Notes: a model not told the origin generated them from the letters alone. 64,000 bases of DNA from Moringa oleifera (GCA_021397835.1 JAJFZO010000659.1:2294501-2358500), one strand, 5' to 3'; counted from the first letter of the stretch, positions 1-13,423 are shown. A program made the numbers and translations.

Positions 1-839
1 TTATTTTTTTTATTTGGATAGGATTTATGTTGGTAGATTACCATGTTTAGAGGTTGAGTCGATAGATTAATATCTAGTAGTGGGTCCGATTATATTTTCA
101 ACATTGATTATAGTAATAGTTGATTGCAAATTTGTTGTAATGTTTACTCTATGTTTGATGCTTTATTATTTTCTATTTTAATAATTTTAGAATCTATTAA
201 ATCAAATCCAATAAACATGAGATACATAGTAACAAAAACAATTTTCAATTTTAGAAACCAAAAAAAAAAAAATTGGTAAAGATTTGTTATGTTTGTCTTT
301 TGATTTGAGTTGAAAGCCCAAGAAAGCTTATTTCTTTAAAAAAAAAAAAAAGAAAGAGAAAAGAAAATGTGGTAGTCCTCTATATTCAGCAAAGGAACTT
401 ATAGTCAACAAATTAAGTTTGTTAAAGAAGTCATTATTTATAACATGCGTAATAACCACTACCATGATAGTTCCATCTAGTTTACATTTCTCCCTGTAGA
501 CAAGGTAAGTTATTAATAACAATTTCTAGTAAACTTCTTATTGTTTTAGTTTAACCAAAGGTAAGTTACTTTCTTTTGAGTGCTTATAAGTTTGAAATTA
601 TAATGCATCTAAATGCTTATCTGGACAAGTCATTGTGTTATAATTATGCACAAATGATAAAATACAAATGACTTTTCTGCTAGAGTTACTATACTTTTAG
701 GCACTTGGAGTTTTTACCTCTTTTATATGATTGCTTTCTCTTTACTAATACTTTTGAAAGATTAAATTTGTTATATTTATTATTATTACATATCCTAATA
801 TAGGTTATTTATTTTTTATGCTTTACCAGTGATTTCTTA
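1..839. other. AT-rich non-coding stretch
   Basis: No coding region is recognisable. It is A/T-homopolymer-rich and lies just upstream of a CACTA transposase remnant in the same orientation, so it may be the 5' part of that element. No left terminal inverted repeat was found inside the window. Confidence 0.4.
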
Positions 840-1925
840 ATGGATAATCAATCGTGTAAAAGATGGATGAACTATAGTAGATTAAGCAAAGAATATTTGA
901 ATAGTGTTAATAGTTTTCTGGATTTCACTTTCATGAATAAATCCATCGACGAAAAGATTCCATGTCCTTGTCAAAAATACATACTATGTTATCATAAAAG
1001 TCGGGAAGAAATACATGAACAGCTAAAAGTTAATGGTATTATTTTTAGGTATGATCTTTGGATTAGCCATGGGGGTTTTATGTCCAATGTTGAGCATCCT
1101 GCAAATTTTAGTATGGAAGAAGAACGTTATGAAGGTGATGACATGATAGGAATGTTGCATGGTGCTTTTAGAAAGTTTAACTAACCCATAGATATTAGTC
1201 TAAATAAGGAATAGTTGGGCAATTGTAGTACAAAAGAATCTACTATAAGAGAAGAAGGGTTTAACTAATTGATGAAAGATGCGAACCAACCATTATATCC
1301 AAGATGTGAGAACTTTACCACACTTTCTTTCATATTGCATCTTTGCAACATAAAGTGTCATTTTCGATGGTGTAAGAAATCATTTGGGGTTTTCGTGAAA
1401 CTTTTGAAAGATGCATTTCCTAAAGGTGAGATGCTACTTAATTCTTACAGTGAAGCAAAGATTATTCACGGATTAGGTCTAACGTATGAAAAAATTCATG
1501 CTTGTCCTAATGAATGTTTACTATTTTGGAAAGAACATAATGGTGGTGATGCCTATAGAGTTTATGGGGCTTCTCGACGGAAAACCGATGAAGAAAGAAA
1601 AAGGGAAAAAGTTCCTTCGAAAGCGTTAAGGTATTTTCCTTTAAAACCATGGCTGCAAAGATTATATACATGTTCTAAAACTTTAGCTTTGATGAGATGG
1701 CATTAGAAGGGTCGTACTAAAGACAACATTTTATGGCATCTAGTTGATTTTGAAGCACAAAAAAGGTTTGAATTTTTTGTCTCCAAATTTTAGTGGAGAG
1801 TCTCATAATGTAAGACTAAGCCTTGATTAGGATGGTTAAGATCCAAAGTAATTATAGTACTTGGCCAGTCACATTAGTATCATATAACTTACCATGTGAT
1901 TATGCAAAGTAACATTCTAATCTAG
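840..1925 (+). pseudogene. CACTA (En/Spm) TNP2-type transposase, broken
   Basis: This is the N-terminal part of a CACTA transposase. The first open piece (840-1184) carries the transposase-associated domain: a start such as MDNQSCKRWMNYSRLSKEYL, then CPCQKY and a YHKSR segment. The second piece (1269-1706) continues with the TNP2 region, including DANQPLYPRCENFTTLSFIL, KIHACPNECLLFWKE and LRYFPLKPWLQRLYTCSKT. Homology can be followed in broken frames to about 1925 (a segment reading YSTWPV...YNLPCDYAK). Stops at about 1183 and 1705 and loss of the catalytic core show that it is dead. The following Transposase_24 remnant is in the order expected for an En/Spm element. Confidence 0.85.
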
Positions 1926-2099
1926 AGCCTTCTTCGGAGCAACAAAGTCAACCATAATCTAATATTGAACATTCTATTGAAGAAAGCTGTAGCACAGAGT
2001 CAACCGATACATCTAGTAAAATTTATTTTGTATTAAATGATCAAAGTATTTTTTTTATTACATCACTTATTTCCTTGGAAAATTTAAATATGTTTTTAT

Positions 2100-3510
2100 T
2101 TTCATAGTTTTCATATAAAAGAGGAAAAAATGCTTACATTGCTAGCACATATTGAGAATCAACCTGGAGGAGAAAGGATAATAGTGAAATCTAATGATAA
2201 AGGGCAAGCTATCAGAGATAAAAAGACGTTTACTCGGTAGTTTCTTAGGTAATTTAGCAAAAAAATCCAAATATAACTCCTCTTTATATTGACGATTAGA
2301 GAGTGTTCCCAAAGAAAGACAAAGAGAACTTGTTAACATTGGTGAAGGTAAGCAAACACTAAATTCTAAATATTGTTTTTTATGTTTTGAGATTTATTAT
2401 ATAGGTAGGATATATAGCATATTTATTGATTTTTTTAATATACTTCAATGCAATTAAAATTTTTAATACCTTAAAGTGGTGAAAAATGGGTGTTGAGATC
2501 ACTTGAAAAAAAGTAGAAGGATTACAAATCTGAGATCAAAGCTGAGTTTTTTGAGAGATTCTAAAATAAGGAAGAACTCTTGAACAATAGATCAAAATGC
2601 ATACCAAGAGATCAATGGATTATCTTACTTTCATTTTGGTATTTAGAGAATGCTAAGGCGAGTGGTTGAATTAAAAAAAATAAAATTATTTTTTATTTGA
2701 TAAACTTATATTAATCATTATTGTAATATTAGAAACATAATGAGACAAACAAAAAAATTGATTGAATTTAAATATAGCACATATTAGGGGATCCAAAAGC
2801 ATTGCATGCCTGATGAAAGAAAACATAAGATATAGTTCTTTCATAAATTAATTTTAACAGTAAATCATTTAAAATACATTTTATAATAATTGCAGCATTA
2901 TGTATATTGATCTAATAGGAAAACAATGAAGTAGAGCCTTCATGAGCACATATATTCATAGATACTCACATGGAGCGCTAAAGATAGAAGATCACTCGAT
3001 AAGGAGTTTGCTTGTATAATGGTAAGTTTATGTAAACCCTAAAATGCATTGTCATACCAAGTTCTTAGTTTTAAATATAACTTTTTTTAAATATTAATAA
3101 AAGTATATGTTACCAATATATTTTTATATGTTATACTGAGTATAGGATTTAATGAAAAACAAGTTTAAGTCAATGTGAAAGTTCTAATGAGCAATCAGAA
3201 GAAGCATTAGATTGAGAAAATGATATATATTAGCAAGTAATAGGATTAGACAGAAATGATCTTGTGCATGGATTAGGACTTAGTCCAATCTAAAAAGTTT
3301 ATTGACTTCATCATTCTCTTATACGAGAAAAATTGTGAATAAGAATATAGTTGACGAAAAGGTTCATAAGTTAAAAAATGACTTGAAGATATGAAAGAAA
3401 ATCAAGAATGTTTGGAAGTTGAGCTTATGATGATAAAATCATTATTAACAGGAAGCACTTCTGATACAATACATATTGAATATAATAGACCATTTAACAA
3501 TCAGGTATGA
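2100..3510 (+). pseudogene. CACTA second protein (Transposase_24 / TNPA-like) remnant
   Basis: Broken-frame translation gives segments typical of the plant Transposase_24 family (PF03004): GERIIVKSNDKGQAIRDKKT near 2170-2230, EKWVLRSLEKKWKDYKSE-like text near 2480-2540, and IPRDQWIILLSFWYLENAKA near 2600-2660. A THME segment follows near 2960 and a coiled-coil end near 3410-3500. Introns and frameshifts separate the pieces. It lies downstream of and in the same direction as the TNP2 remnant, as in autonomous CACTA elements. It is not functional. Confidence 0.65.
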
Positions 3511-4266
3511 TTAACTTCGCATCTTCTATGCTTATGATTATTGGTGTTGATTCTAACTATAGATTTAGAATCAAATTATAGATTTATGTTTTTTGTTTTT
3601 TTCCCTTTTTCGTCTAACATTAGATTTAGTAAAAATTTTGCGAAGTGTAAAATATGTTAGATATCAATTTGGTCAAAAACTTGTCCATTTGGGCTATTGT
3701 TAGATAAATCCCTGAGAGTAAAATGAGATTAGGTCATGATTATGTATTATATTTTAAATCTAATAGGCTATTATTGATTCTTGGTACATTGTCTCAATAA
3801 ATGTAAAAATGCTTTATTTACTATTTTTAACATATGTTATTGTCTTCAAAACAGGCCTATGAAGAAGATATGTCTTTTTCTAGAAAGATATTATATCCAT
3901 ATTCATTGTTTTATCACCTTGTCCCAACTAGTTAATCCATGATGGTTTTGTTTTTTTTTCCATGAAGAATATTTGGAAAATGTGATGATATGAGAGTTAC
4001 TTATGCAAATGATAATGATGATAAGTGAAAAGAATTTCTTGCTTTATGGAAGACTACATTTGTAATTTCATGTGGAATGTATATTATTGATCACAAATTA
4101 ATTTGCAATCTGAAATCAAGTTGATATAAACCATAATCATTTCAAATGCATATTTTTTTATTTTTATCTTTTTTGAAAATGTGGAGAGAAACCCACCACG
4201 ATGGAAAACAATATGTTACAACTGAACTGTATTTTATATTACATTATTGAGATACATATTCTTATT

Positions 4267-4300
<34 letters not shown>

Positions 4301-4640
4301 AGAGATTCATGATGCATTTAGTGCTTATAGAGATAACGAAGAAAATAATAAAAATTTGGTGTCTGAACCTTCTCAAGGTAAGTATTATTTTATTCTTATG
4401 AAATAGTTATGTTTTGTACATGTTTTTAAATATATTTTTTGTTTTTAGGTCATACACTAGGAATTAACTATCGTTTGTTGGAAATTGATAAAATGATATT
4501 TTGTAGAGTTAGTGTATTAACTTTTAATTTTTTAAATTTGGGAGCGCTAGTGAACTTTTTACTTAGAATTATATTTTCGTTAAATAACTATTTAACATTT
4601 GGATATATTTTGTTATGTAAGAAAATAATATAAATGAGAT
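3511..4640. other. AT-rich stretch with a (TA)n tract
   Basis: No protein homology was seen. A TA dinucleotide tract lies at about 4269-4297. The stretch is probably the interior or 3' non-coding part of the first CACTA element. Confidence 0.4.
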
Positions 4641-4849
4641 TTTACTTACAAATGAGTATATTTATTTTAATTACATTGTGAGTTACAATTTTAAATTTTC
4701 ATACTTTAATTTGTAATTTTTCTTTAAAAAATAATGGTTATTCAAATGTTAATTATTTTAACAAACTTATAGTTTGATTTATATCAATAATTATATTAAC
4801 ATTTAATGGTAAAAGATTTAATTGTTAATTTTCACAAAAAGAAAAATGA

Positions 4850-5337
4850 AAGTTCAAATTGCTTTTATCAACAATTATTAATTACTTGATACTTACCTAT
4901 AAATACATAGACATTTAGCGATAATTGATAATTGTCGCAAACAAAATAAAAGTTAATTTTTTTTAGTAACAATTGTTATTTGCCTTAATAATTATCATTA
5001 AATAACTAAATATTTAGCAATAATTGATAATTGCAGTAAACAACATAATATCAATTTATTTTTAGTGGCAATTTATAATTGTCACAAATAAAACAAATGT
5101 CAATATACTTTTAGCGACATTAGTCAATTGTTGTTAAAATTTTTAGTAATAATATATATTTTTAAAGGTAATTATTTTATATCTTTACCAGCAATCGTGA
5201 TAATTACTATTATAAGATTTTCTCAACCCGACTATGCCAACTTTTGACCAGTTGCTAGTAAAGACCTTAGTGGCAATTGTAATTGTCGCTAAAAACTCAA
5301 ATCAATTACCATCAAAACCTTTTTTTATGTTGTACTG
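4850..5337. repeat. Subterminal repeats and possible right end of first CACTA element
   Basis: A short motif around GGCAATTATAATTGTCGC is repeated in degenerate form many times between about 4910 and 5300. This looks like the subterminal transposase-binding arrays of CACTA elements. The block ends at 5319-5337 with a T-rich tract followed by ATGTTGTACTG. Its reverse complement begins CAGTACAACAT, close to the CACTACAA ends of the superfamily. The end call is tentative because the matching left end was not found. Confidence 0.45.
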
Positions 5338-6243
5338 CACATGTAGAAAAACCAAAGAAAAAACTATGAGAGCTGAAACAAGATGTATTGAATTATTCAA
5401 ACTTGTCAATTATTGTGATTGGTCTTACTTCATAAGGATTTAATTCAGTAAATAATACAAGAAAAAAGAACTCTTCTTTATAATTTTTTGTTACAAATTG
5501 CATATTTGTAAATAAAAGTATTCATCCTCTACAAATTTTAAGAATTCGTATAGAATGTCCTCATATGAACTAGCTTGAAATCATTCTTCATGAATGTATT
5601 TGCATATAAGGTACAAAATTGTAGAGAATTGTTTTGATGTGTGGGGATATTCTTTTTCGGGTCTCATCCAACTATTAGCGCCATTTTTTGGCATCAAAAT
5701 TATTTCATTTTCTACGAATAAAAGTTTTTCTCTATGAATGTATATAAATTGACGAGAATTATGATTACATAGTCTACAAATAAGTATTCATATAGAAAAA
5801 AATATTTAATTTATTTCTTAAAATAATTGTAAGACTGAATTCACAAAATAATTATTTACAGGTTGATTTTCATTAACTATATTTATTTTTTTAAATAAAA
5901 TATATTTCCTATTTTTCTTAACTAATGATGATTTAATTTCCTATAAATTGTAATTCGTAGAATCTTTTTTATTTTGACATACCCACCTTAAAAGATATTC
6001 TTTCACCAACCTAATCACACTCTTTCTTTTCACACTAATCTCACAACCTTCGAACATCAACACCCATCTACCTCCTTTTGGTCTTCTCCATCTTCATCCA
6101 ATTAACCAACAAGCGAGCCTTAACTTTAACCATAATTTGCCACTAGAAAATCCTAATTTGACTCAATAAAACTCCAAATTGCCACCTTTAATATATCGTG
6201 AGTCTATTGTGCTTTCTCTGTTGATCCAAGTTTTCATTATTAG

Positions 6244-6628
6244 GGAAAGACCCATATCACAAGTCTTGTTTTAAAGAGCTGACCCATCCAAAATGTGAAG
6301 TATGTCACCAATTTGTAACAAAGGATAGCTAGTTGTTTTTCAACCATATTACTTGTTGAAAGATCTCTTTCTTTCTTACTCAGTATCATATTTTTGGAGT
6401 TTGTATTGACCATTTCGCATTTCTTATTTCCATCTCTTGAACTTTAATTGTTGAATGTTCAAATCATGTAACTTGTGATACTTAATTCTTTTGTTCATGA
6501 CTTTTCAGATTCCTACAAATACAGCTGGTCTAATTGAGTACCAATGCCATCCATTTTGGTCCCAAAAGTATTATCCAGCACACAAGATTGATAACACAAC
6601 TCGTTATTATAGTTGCGAACTTTTAGAG
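6244..6628 (+). pseudogene. DA1-related LIM-domain gene fragment (two exons)
   Basis: Exon a (6244-6314) encodes KDPYHKSCFKELTHPKCEVC plus HQF, the second half of the DA1 LIM domain. Exon b (6509-6628) encodes 40 codons starting IPTNTAGLIEYQCHPFWSQK and ending SCELLE. The intron runs GT (6315) to AG (6508) and joins HQF to IPTN in frame, as in DA1 (ubiquitin-activated peptidase regulating organ size). A GT donor follows exon b at 6629, but the next exon is not convincing; a possible trace lies near 6797-6823. The upstream LIM half, UIM motifs and peptidase domain are absent. Two conserved zinc-ligand region cysteines are now Tyr (YYPAH, RYYSC). It is a non-functional capture or relic. Confidence 0.75.
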
Positions 6629-9180
6629 GTATTGATTTGAACTAACACTGCAAATTTTTCTTTTTTCCAGTACTGTTATATCCTTAAACATCACAAAAGA
6701 ACAATACATTAGTATAGTTTTACTCAACATATGCATATTCTGGTGGCTTTTCATGTTTTTTCTTTCTTGCTCAGTAGAACAAATAAAGGCTTAATGTCAA
6801 GAGACGGAATACTTTCACTATAATCAATAATGTTCATGGCAAATTAGTCATGTGAATTCCTAAAGAGGAATTTTTTTTAAAAAAATAGAAATATAATTAT
6901 AATTGCCTTATTTAAATTAGAGATGTCAAAACATGTAGTATTAAGATTTTAGGTTATTAACCAAGTGATCATTATAATTTCATTGTCAAAAATTAGTTAA
7001 TGCTAGGGAAACAATGTTGACTTATTATTATTTTTGTATGACTCATAAAATGGTAAGGAGGGCATAGGAACATACATGAATATAACTTTTCGATAAAACT
7101 AGTTGTTAAACATATTGTAAAAATCAAACAGTGCATTTGTGAATTTCCCATGTGAACTTCTCATATTTCTTTCTTTCCCTCTCTCTTTTGCTCTTACGGT
7201 CTTTTTAATTCTAATGAAAAAGTTACTAATCGATCAAGTAAAATGGGGTCGGCCTAGCTAGGTACATGTGTGTGTCTCTGTGTGTGTGTATATATATATA
7301 TGCATGACTTGCATATGCATGCATGCATGCTTATAATTAGAGTTATGTAAATCAATTACCCATGTGATATTCTTGTTCTTAATTGGTAAATCCATCCTTT
7401 TGATACTTCAAAATTTTAATTCTAGGCATTTTTAGTAGGCATATGAGACCATAATGATATGCATAACTAAAGGAGAATTTGCATTTTAAAGTATACCTTT
7501 TGTTACATTGTCATTAACAACTTATTAATACTTGGTGTGCATTATTTTACATTAATGTTAAAGTAATTATGGACCATCTATTTATTATGGATGTACTCTT
7601 GATGAATGGGTTTCAATTTATGTATCTATCATATTGATATTTGATGGCATGTTAATGATTATTTTGTGCTATTTTTGTAAGTTTAAGCTAGAATGAATGG
7701 ACAAGAATGCTTATTTTTCAAATAAGGCAACCTTTTTTTTTTATAATGAATGTTTAAGAAATTCAGATAATTATTTTAAGTTTTAGTCAGATGAAGAAGC
7801 AAGAGGTTCTAAAGATTCTTAAGGGCAAAAGAGAAAGCGAAACCAACATTCTTAATTTCAATGTCTACTTGTGGATTAAACTTTAGTTAGTGGATGCTTT
7901 TGAAAAGGTTTTGTTTCTTTCCATTCTCATGGAGCAAAATGTTAACGTTGAGGTATGAATTTGAATGATCACAGTTGCCCTTTGGTCATTATAATGAGTG
8001 CAGTTAATAATAATTAAATGAGGAAAGATACAATTTAATAAATGAAGTTGAAAAATAGTAGAATCTGAAATGCTTATTTTAGAGTTACAATCAATCTATG
8101 GGTTAGAGGATCAAGAAACTACTTGAATTACTTGAACTATGTTATGTGATAATTCATAAATTTTAGCACGAATTAACATATGCAAATATCTAAAATTGGA
8201 AAATCTTTGTTATTAATAAGTTTATTGATTGGTTTTTAGAAGGATTTTTTTTTAGAGGGGCCAAAAGGTGTGGACTGCTTTTCTTTTAAAAAAAATAATT
8301 TAGGCATTTTGATTCCTTTTTCCTTTCTTTCTAGGAGAGTAAGTAATTTGCGAGGGTTTGCCCAAATTTAGCTTATGGAAATTAGTAAGTTTTGATGTGT
8401 TATGATGTTATTTCCTTAAGAAAGCATGAAGTTACTAAAATGATATTGATAAATTTGTTACTAGGTGATTATTGTTTTTTGAAAAAAAAAATTAATGTGT
8501 TATGATGCCGATACCCTAAGCAAGCATGAAGTTGATGAGATTTCTTTTAATAAATCCCAATGCAAATTAGCTATTCTCATCAACACAATGGAAATTGATA
8601 TTTTCCATTGCTAGGCCTTCAGTGCTTTGGGAGTGGTGAAATTATTTTTTCCTTCTTGGTCATTGCATTTTTCCAAAGTTTAGCTTGACAATTTTAAGTT
8701 TCAAATCACATCACTTTAAGCCTAATGAAAGGCACTATAATGTAATTATCGATAAGCGAAGAAAAAACAGGGACAAGAAATTCAAATCTTTTACTGCTGT
8801 GCACTAAGGGTAAATCTTTGGTTAGTTCATTGCCTTAGCACTACCATAAGTAGTCTATACTCTTCTTTTTGTTGCTATTCTAAACTAATGTCGCTAATTT
8901 TTTTTTAATGTGCAAATGAGCTGCAAAAAAAAAATAAAAAATAAAAAACCATAGGAAGAGAAAAATTATACCTAAGAATAGGACTAAATCTAATGCTAAT
9001 CATGACATGGCATGAGAAAGACCTGTCAATAAGGGACAAATCATGACACGAAGGAAATGCATTATAATGAAGAGGAAAATTCTTGAACAACTTATAAAGC
9101 ATGCTAGTATTATGTAAGTTAATAATTTTATTTCCATTTTAATTTGTCTTTTAACTATCTAACTACAATTTTTATTTTAG

Positions 9181-9570
9181 GATCACATGATGCCAATTAA
9201 AAAGAAATTAGATAATGCTAAGGATGCTTTTAATAAACTTAGTGACCATTCAAATAATGGATAAAGTTCTTGGAATGCAGTCAACATATTAGAATGGTTG
9301 ATTTAAAGCATAACCTCAATCACGAAAGTCATCAAGTAGTCCTTCTATTAAATTCCATTACAACTATCTTAGGTCAACCATCCTATTAAGAGCTTGTTAC
9401 TGAGCTTGAGATGACTCAAGTTAAGGTAGAGGCTACTAAGTCTAGATTACAGTATTGGCAACACTTGTTCGAGGCTAATAACATCTTCCCATCAATTAGT
9501 AACCTTCCTCATCGCCCTTTTGCAACTACATCCTCGCATTAGTCTAATGATTCCGCTGAACAAAAATAGT
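9181..9570 (+). pseudogene. Coiled-coil coding remnant, probably CACTA protein
   Basis: A frame near 9390-9540 reads LVTELEMTQVKVEATKSRLQ and then a short Pro/Ser-rich tail. This resembles the coiled-coil C-terminus of the second protein of CACTA elements. Stops interrupt it on both sides. The family assignment is an inference from style and location rather than a clear domain match. Confidence 0.35.
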
Positions 9571-10497
9571 TAATATTGTAGTATCGATGTTTAATTAACT
9601 TTGTAATAGTATTTTATGGGTTTATTGTGTTTAAATTTATGACATTGTGTTATAGAGTATTGACTGTTTAGGAGACTGTATTACAAAGTTCTGAATTTTA
9701 AGTTTACGACATTTTATTGAGTATTGAATTTTATGTTTATGATATTGTATTGATGAGTTTGGATTTGACATTTATAACATATTGTCATTCTCCACAATAA
9801 TTAATAATATTTAGATTTAATTTGTAGCTATGTTATATAACTTCTCTACAAATAACAAGTCTTGTATGAATAATTTACATTGTGAAATCATAGTAATTTA
9901 TATGAATAATTTATGTTATAAAATCATAGTAATTTATACTAATAATTTAGGTTATGAAATCATAGTAACTTATATGAATAATGTTATTTTCTTTGAATAA
10001 AATTAATATCAGATTTTGTAATTATTCTATTAATTAATGCCATCCGACGTAAATATTATTTATAAAGGAATCATTATTATTTTATACAAATTATGTCATT
10101 TGGTACAAGAATTATTTGTAGAAAAATTATAATTATTTTGTACGAATGATATCATTATTTACAAAGAATATTCGTAGTTATGTAACACCATTCTTTATAA
10201 AAGAGTTGCGTAGAAATTATTTTTTACAAATTAATCTATCAAAATATCATTTATTTTCTATGTATTTGTCTGTCCTTCTATACGAATAATTTTAAATATA
10301 TTAGTAGGCAAAAGTTACTTCTTCTATATGAATAAATGCATAGTAAAAGATTAATTCTCTCTCATCCTTTACAATGCTTCCTCTACAAATCACTATAGAT
10401 AATATATTAGTAGAAAATTATTGTCTATGGATATTGTATCTTTCTCTATAAATATTGTTAAAAGTCGTAGAAAAAAGTCATTTTTATTATAGTGAAA

Positions 10498-12892
10498 ATA
10501 ATGGATTAACGTCTTTCTTCACCTGGCCTTATTATTACCTGAATCCCTATTTGGTATACATAACAACAAAAGAAGAAATTGAAAATTAGGCACTTTCGCA
10601 CCTCAACATTAGAAAAGAAATGGAATTTGAACTTTATAATAGAGATTTATTCATAACTCCATTTGAAATTGTGGATAATCTTTAAATTGAGATCTTTATT
10701 CACAATTCCTTTAAAACTATGAACTAAGTGTTAACCCTAACCCTTTTAACTTTCTTTCCGTCTTCCTTTTTCTTCCTCATTCACATGATGCTACATGTAA
10801 CATCCTTCTTCATTATGAAAACATCTTACCAATTGGCTATAATCGACTTTCTAAGATTCTTTGGAGGGCTACTAGTGACCTTTCCAAGGTTTACAATTGA
10901 ACTTACTATCTTTAAATTTTTATGATTCAATTTAGACCTATAATCTTTCCATTTGGTTATCCATAGCTATAATTGATTCAATATCCTTTGTTTTTAGCTT
11001 TAAAAGAATGTTTCATTTTGATGTATCAGTTATAAACTTAGTCTTTTCTTTTTTTAGCGCACTGCTTAATATACGATATTAAGATATAATTCGTGAGTAG
11101 AATTCAATAAACCTTGTTGCCAAATAATAAATAATATTCTTGGAATCATATTTAAGTAGTCTAGTCTAGGCTTTCAATGTTAAAGAGAATCAATTTTTCG
11201 CCTGAGTTGAATACTAAAAAGGCATAAAAAAAATTTCTCATTAATTTTATGCATAATTTGACCTTGTTAAATGTAATTATTTATTGTCCATTTTTTCTAA
11301 ATACTTTCCTGGAAAAGAAGCCTTAATGCTTGTACTTACTTTAAGGTTTTCAATTCTTTTATTATAGAATTTTTGTTAAACAAATTTGAAATCTCATGAA
11401 ATATTCTCTTATGGAATTAATTTCAAATTAAGCAAATTTGATTTGATTTTTTTGAAATATTAGATAAATAAAGTTTCGGTGAAAAATTTGTTAAAGTTGG
11501 ATTATATAATGTTTTAAAGACACAGTGTCATGTTAAAGGCTGAATCAATATGCAAAACTATGCTATTAACTAAATAAACAAAATTTTGTGAAGGCTATTT
11601 TGTAGATTTCACCAGAGAAAGTCATCTTTAAGTTAAGCAATAGCTCAATCAGTTGGTCATGGGTTCTTCCTTTCCTCCCTTGTAAATGTTGTCACAAAAT
11701 TTACTTAAATAGGTCTTCCACATCCATCTTGTGTGCTTTGCCTATTTTCTCTTTTTTTTTTCATATAATCTAAAGTCTAGAAACTTGTCAAGTCAACTTC
11801 TGTCTACACGGAGATGGCCAGTAAATTTTAAGAACATTAGTTGATCATCAATATGTCATGCAAAAAAGATGAGAAAGTGAGATATGAGATTCAATTAAGG
11901 TGATTAAAAGTGATAAATCTTCAATATCTTATTTCACATGTTGAATTTATTGTCTTATGAGTCTCAGCACAAGTGCTATATCAAGTTTCTTTTTTTGTGG
12001 TATAAGGTTTAGCTTAATGACCAATTTTCAACACTAAAATATCTATTACTTATTTTTCATAATCACTATCTACTTTCACTTTCTTTGGCTTGTATATGCT
12101 CCGTTTTAACCTCTGTCATTATTTTTTCTTATAGTAGTATTACTTTTCCTTTCTGTCCTTATCAATTTCTTGTTTCCCTTTTCTCATTTTTAAATTTACA
12201 ATATGCTATACTTCCATCTAATGGTTCAGTTAATGATTGTATGGTTTAGAAAATTTATTCTTGTATTGGTAAGGGACTTATCTTTACATTGTTATGCTAA
12301 GTGTAAACCTCGATGGGCTTTATTTCAATTGCCAGAGAGTTTGAGCTAAGGATTTGTATTAAATAACGGATATGAGATTAGGTATCCCTCTAGATTTTTA
12401 TTGGCTAAACCCTTTTCTATGAAAAATTTTAGCTTTTTCTTTCCATTTCCCCAAATTTCCCCATGTTAGAGAGATGAGGGGCTTGTTTCATGGTAACTTT
12501 GCAGGTTTACTAACCTTTAAATAATTCCCACTTAACTAGTTAGTTATCACAAAGCTTAATTTTTTAAATATGCATTATAGCAGTTGCTAATTAGTACCTT
12601 TTATAATGACTTTCCTTTGTAGATAAGCAATTTGAATTCTGAATATTAATTTAGTCACTAATTATAGAGCACTACTCTATCTAGGTTCACCTCGTGAGCT
12701 TTGTGAGATTTATCTTGAAGTTTATGTGCATAATTCATAGTTCTCCATATTATTCAACTAACTTGTTTGTTTATTTATTTGTTTGTTTTTTCCTTTCTCT
12801 TAGAAAAGTTGACAACTTCAAAGATTTAGCAATTAATGATTAACAATTAGTTAATTAGTTGTATTATCCATTTCACTCATCTTTTAGGTCAT
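10498..12892. other. AT-rich intergenic stretch, nothing recognised
   Basis: Only short unconnected ORFs occur here. No protein family, RNA gene or clear repeat boundary was found. Confidence 0.4.
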
Positions 12893-13141
12893 TGTAGATC
12901 ATCTCTCTCTGAATGCCTAGAATGATGACGTCATACTAAAAAAAATCTAGTGTTTGAATATAAGCATGTATTTTTAAGTTTTAGTTAGGAGAATAATTAC
13001 CAATTTAAGACGCTTCGTCGAGCTAAGCATTCATCAATGTTGATCTTGCATCATCTTTTTAGTTTTATTATGTTGTCTTCTAGAATCTCTCTTTTTGTTG
13101 AGATCATCTATAGCATTTTTCATAAGAATATTGCAACGGAT
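12893..13141 (+). repeat. Diverged copy of a dispersed repeat (see 21991-22414)
   Basis: The segment aligns along its length with the 212-bp unit at 21991-22202. Shared stretches include GAGAATAATTACCAATTT, CTAAGCATTCATCAAT and AAGAATATTGCAA. Similarity seems to continue to about 13200 (GCATGCTATCAAGAG against TCATGCTATCAAGAG after the second copy). It sits about 9 kb from the other copies in the same orientation. Confidence 0.6.
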
Positions 13142-13423
13142 CAATATTTAAAATGTCTAATCTACTCGAATTTTGATATTTGTGTTGCATGCTATCAAGA
13201 GAAAAAAATTGGCCTCCTTATAAGGTTAAGTACTGCTGGAGTAGCTTGAGAAGTAGAGGAAATGCTAAAAGCAATAGTGATGAGGTCCATTTTAAGGTTA
13301 GGATACTCATTTAACACTTTATTTTTAGTATCCTGCTTAACCTCCTATAACATTTATGTACATTCCTTTAAAATCTTCTCATTTAATTCCTTACTATCCT
13401 TAAAGGCTGGTATAATTTTTATC

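Larger units (their letters stand above)
5453..10494 (+). mobile_element. CACTA-like element (5.0 kb) carrying DA1-type exons
   Basis: The left end reads TAATACAAGAAAAAAGAAC at 5453, a decayed CACTACAAGAAAA. The right end, reverse-complemented from 10494, reads CACTATAATAAAAATGAC. The flanking bases are AAA on both sides (5450-5452 and 10495-10497), matching the 3-bp target duplication of CACTA elements. TCTACGAATAA-like motifs recur just inside both ends (about 5530-5800 and 9830-10480) as subterminal repeats. The interior holds two exons of a DA1-related gene (6244-6628) and a coiled-coil coding remnant (9181-9570). It encodes no intact transposase and is presumably non-autonomous. The A/T-richness of the site makes a 3-bp match weak evidence on its own. 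Confidence 0.55.
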
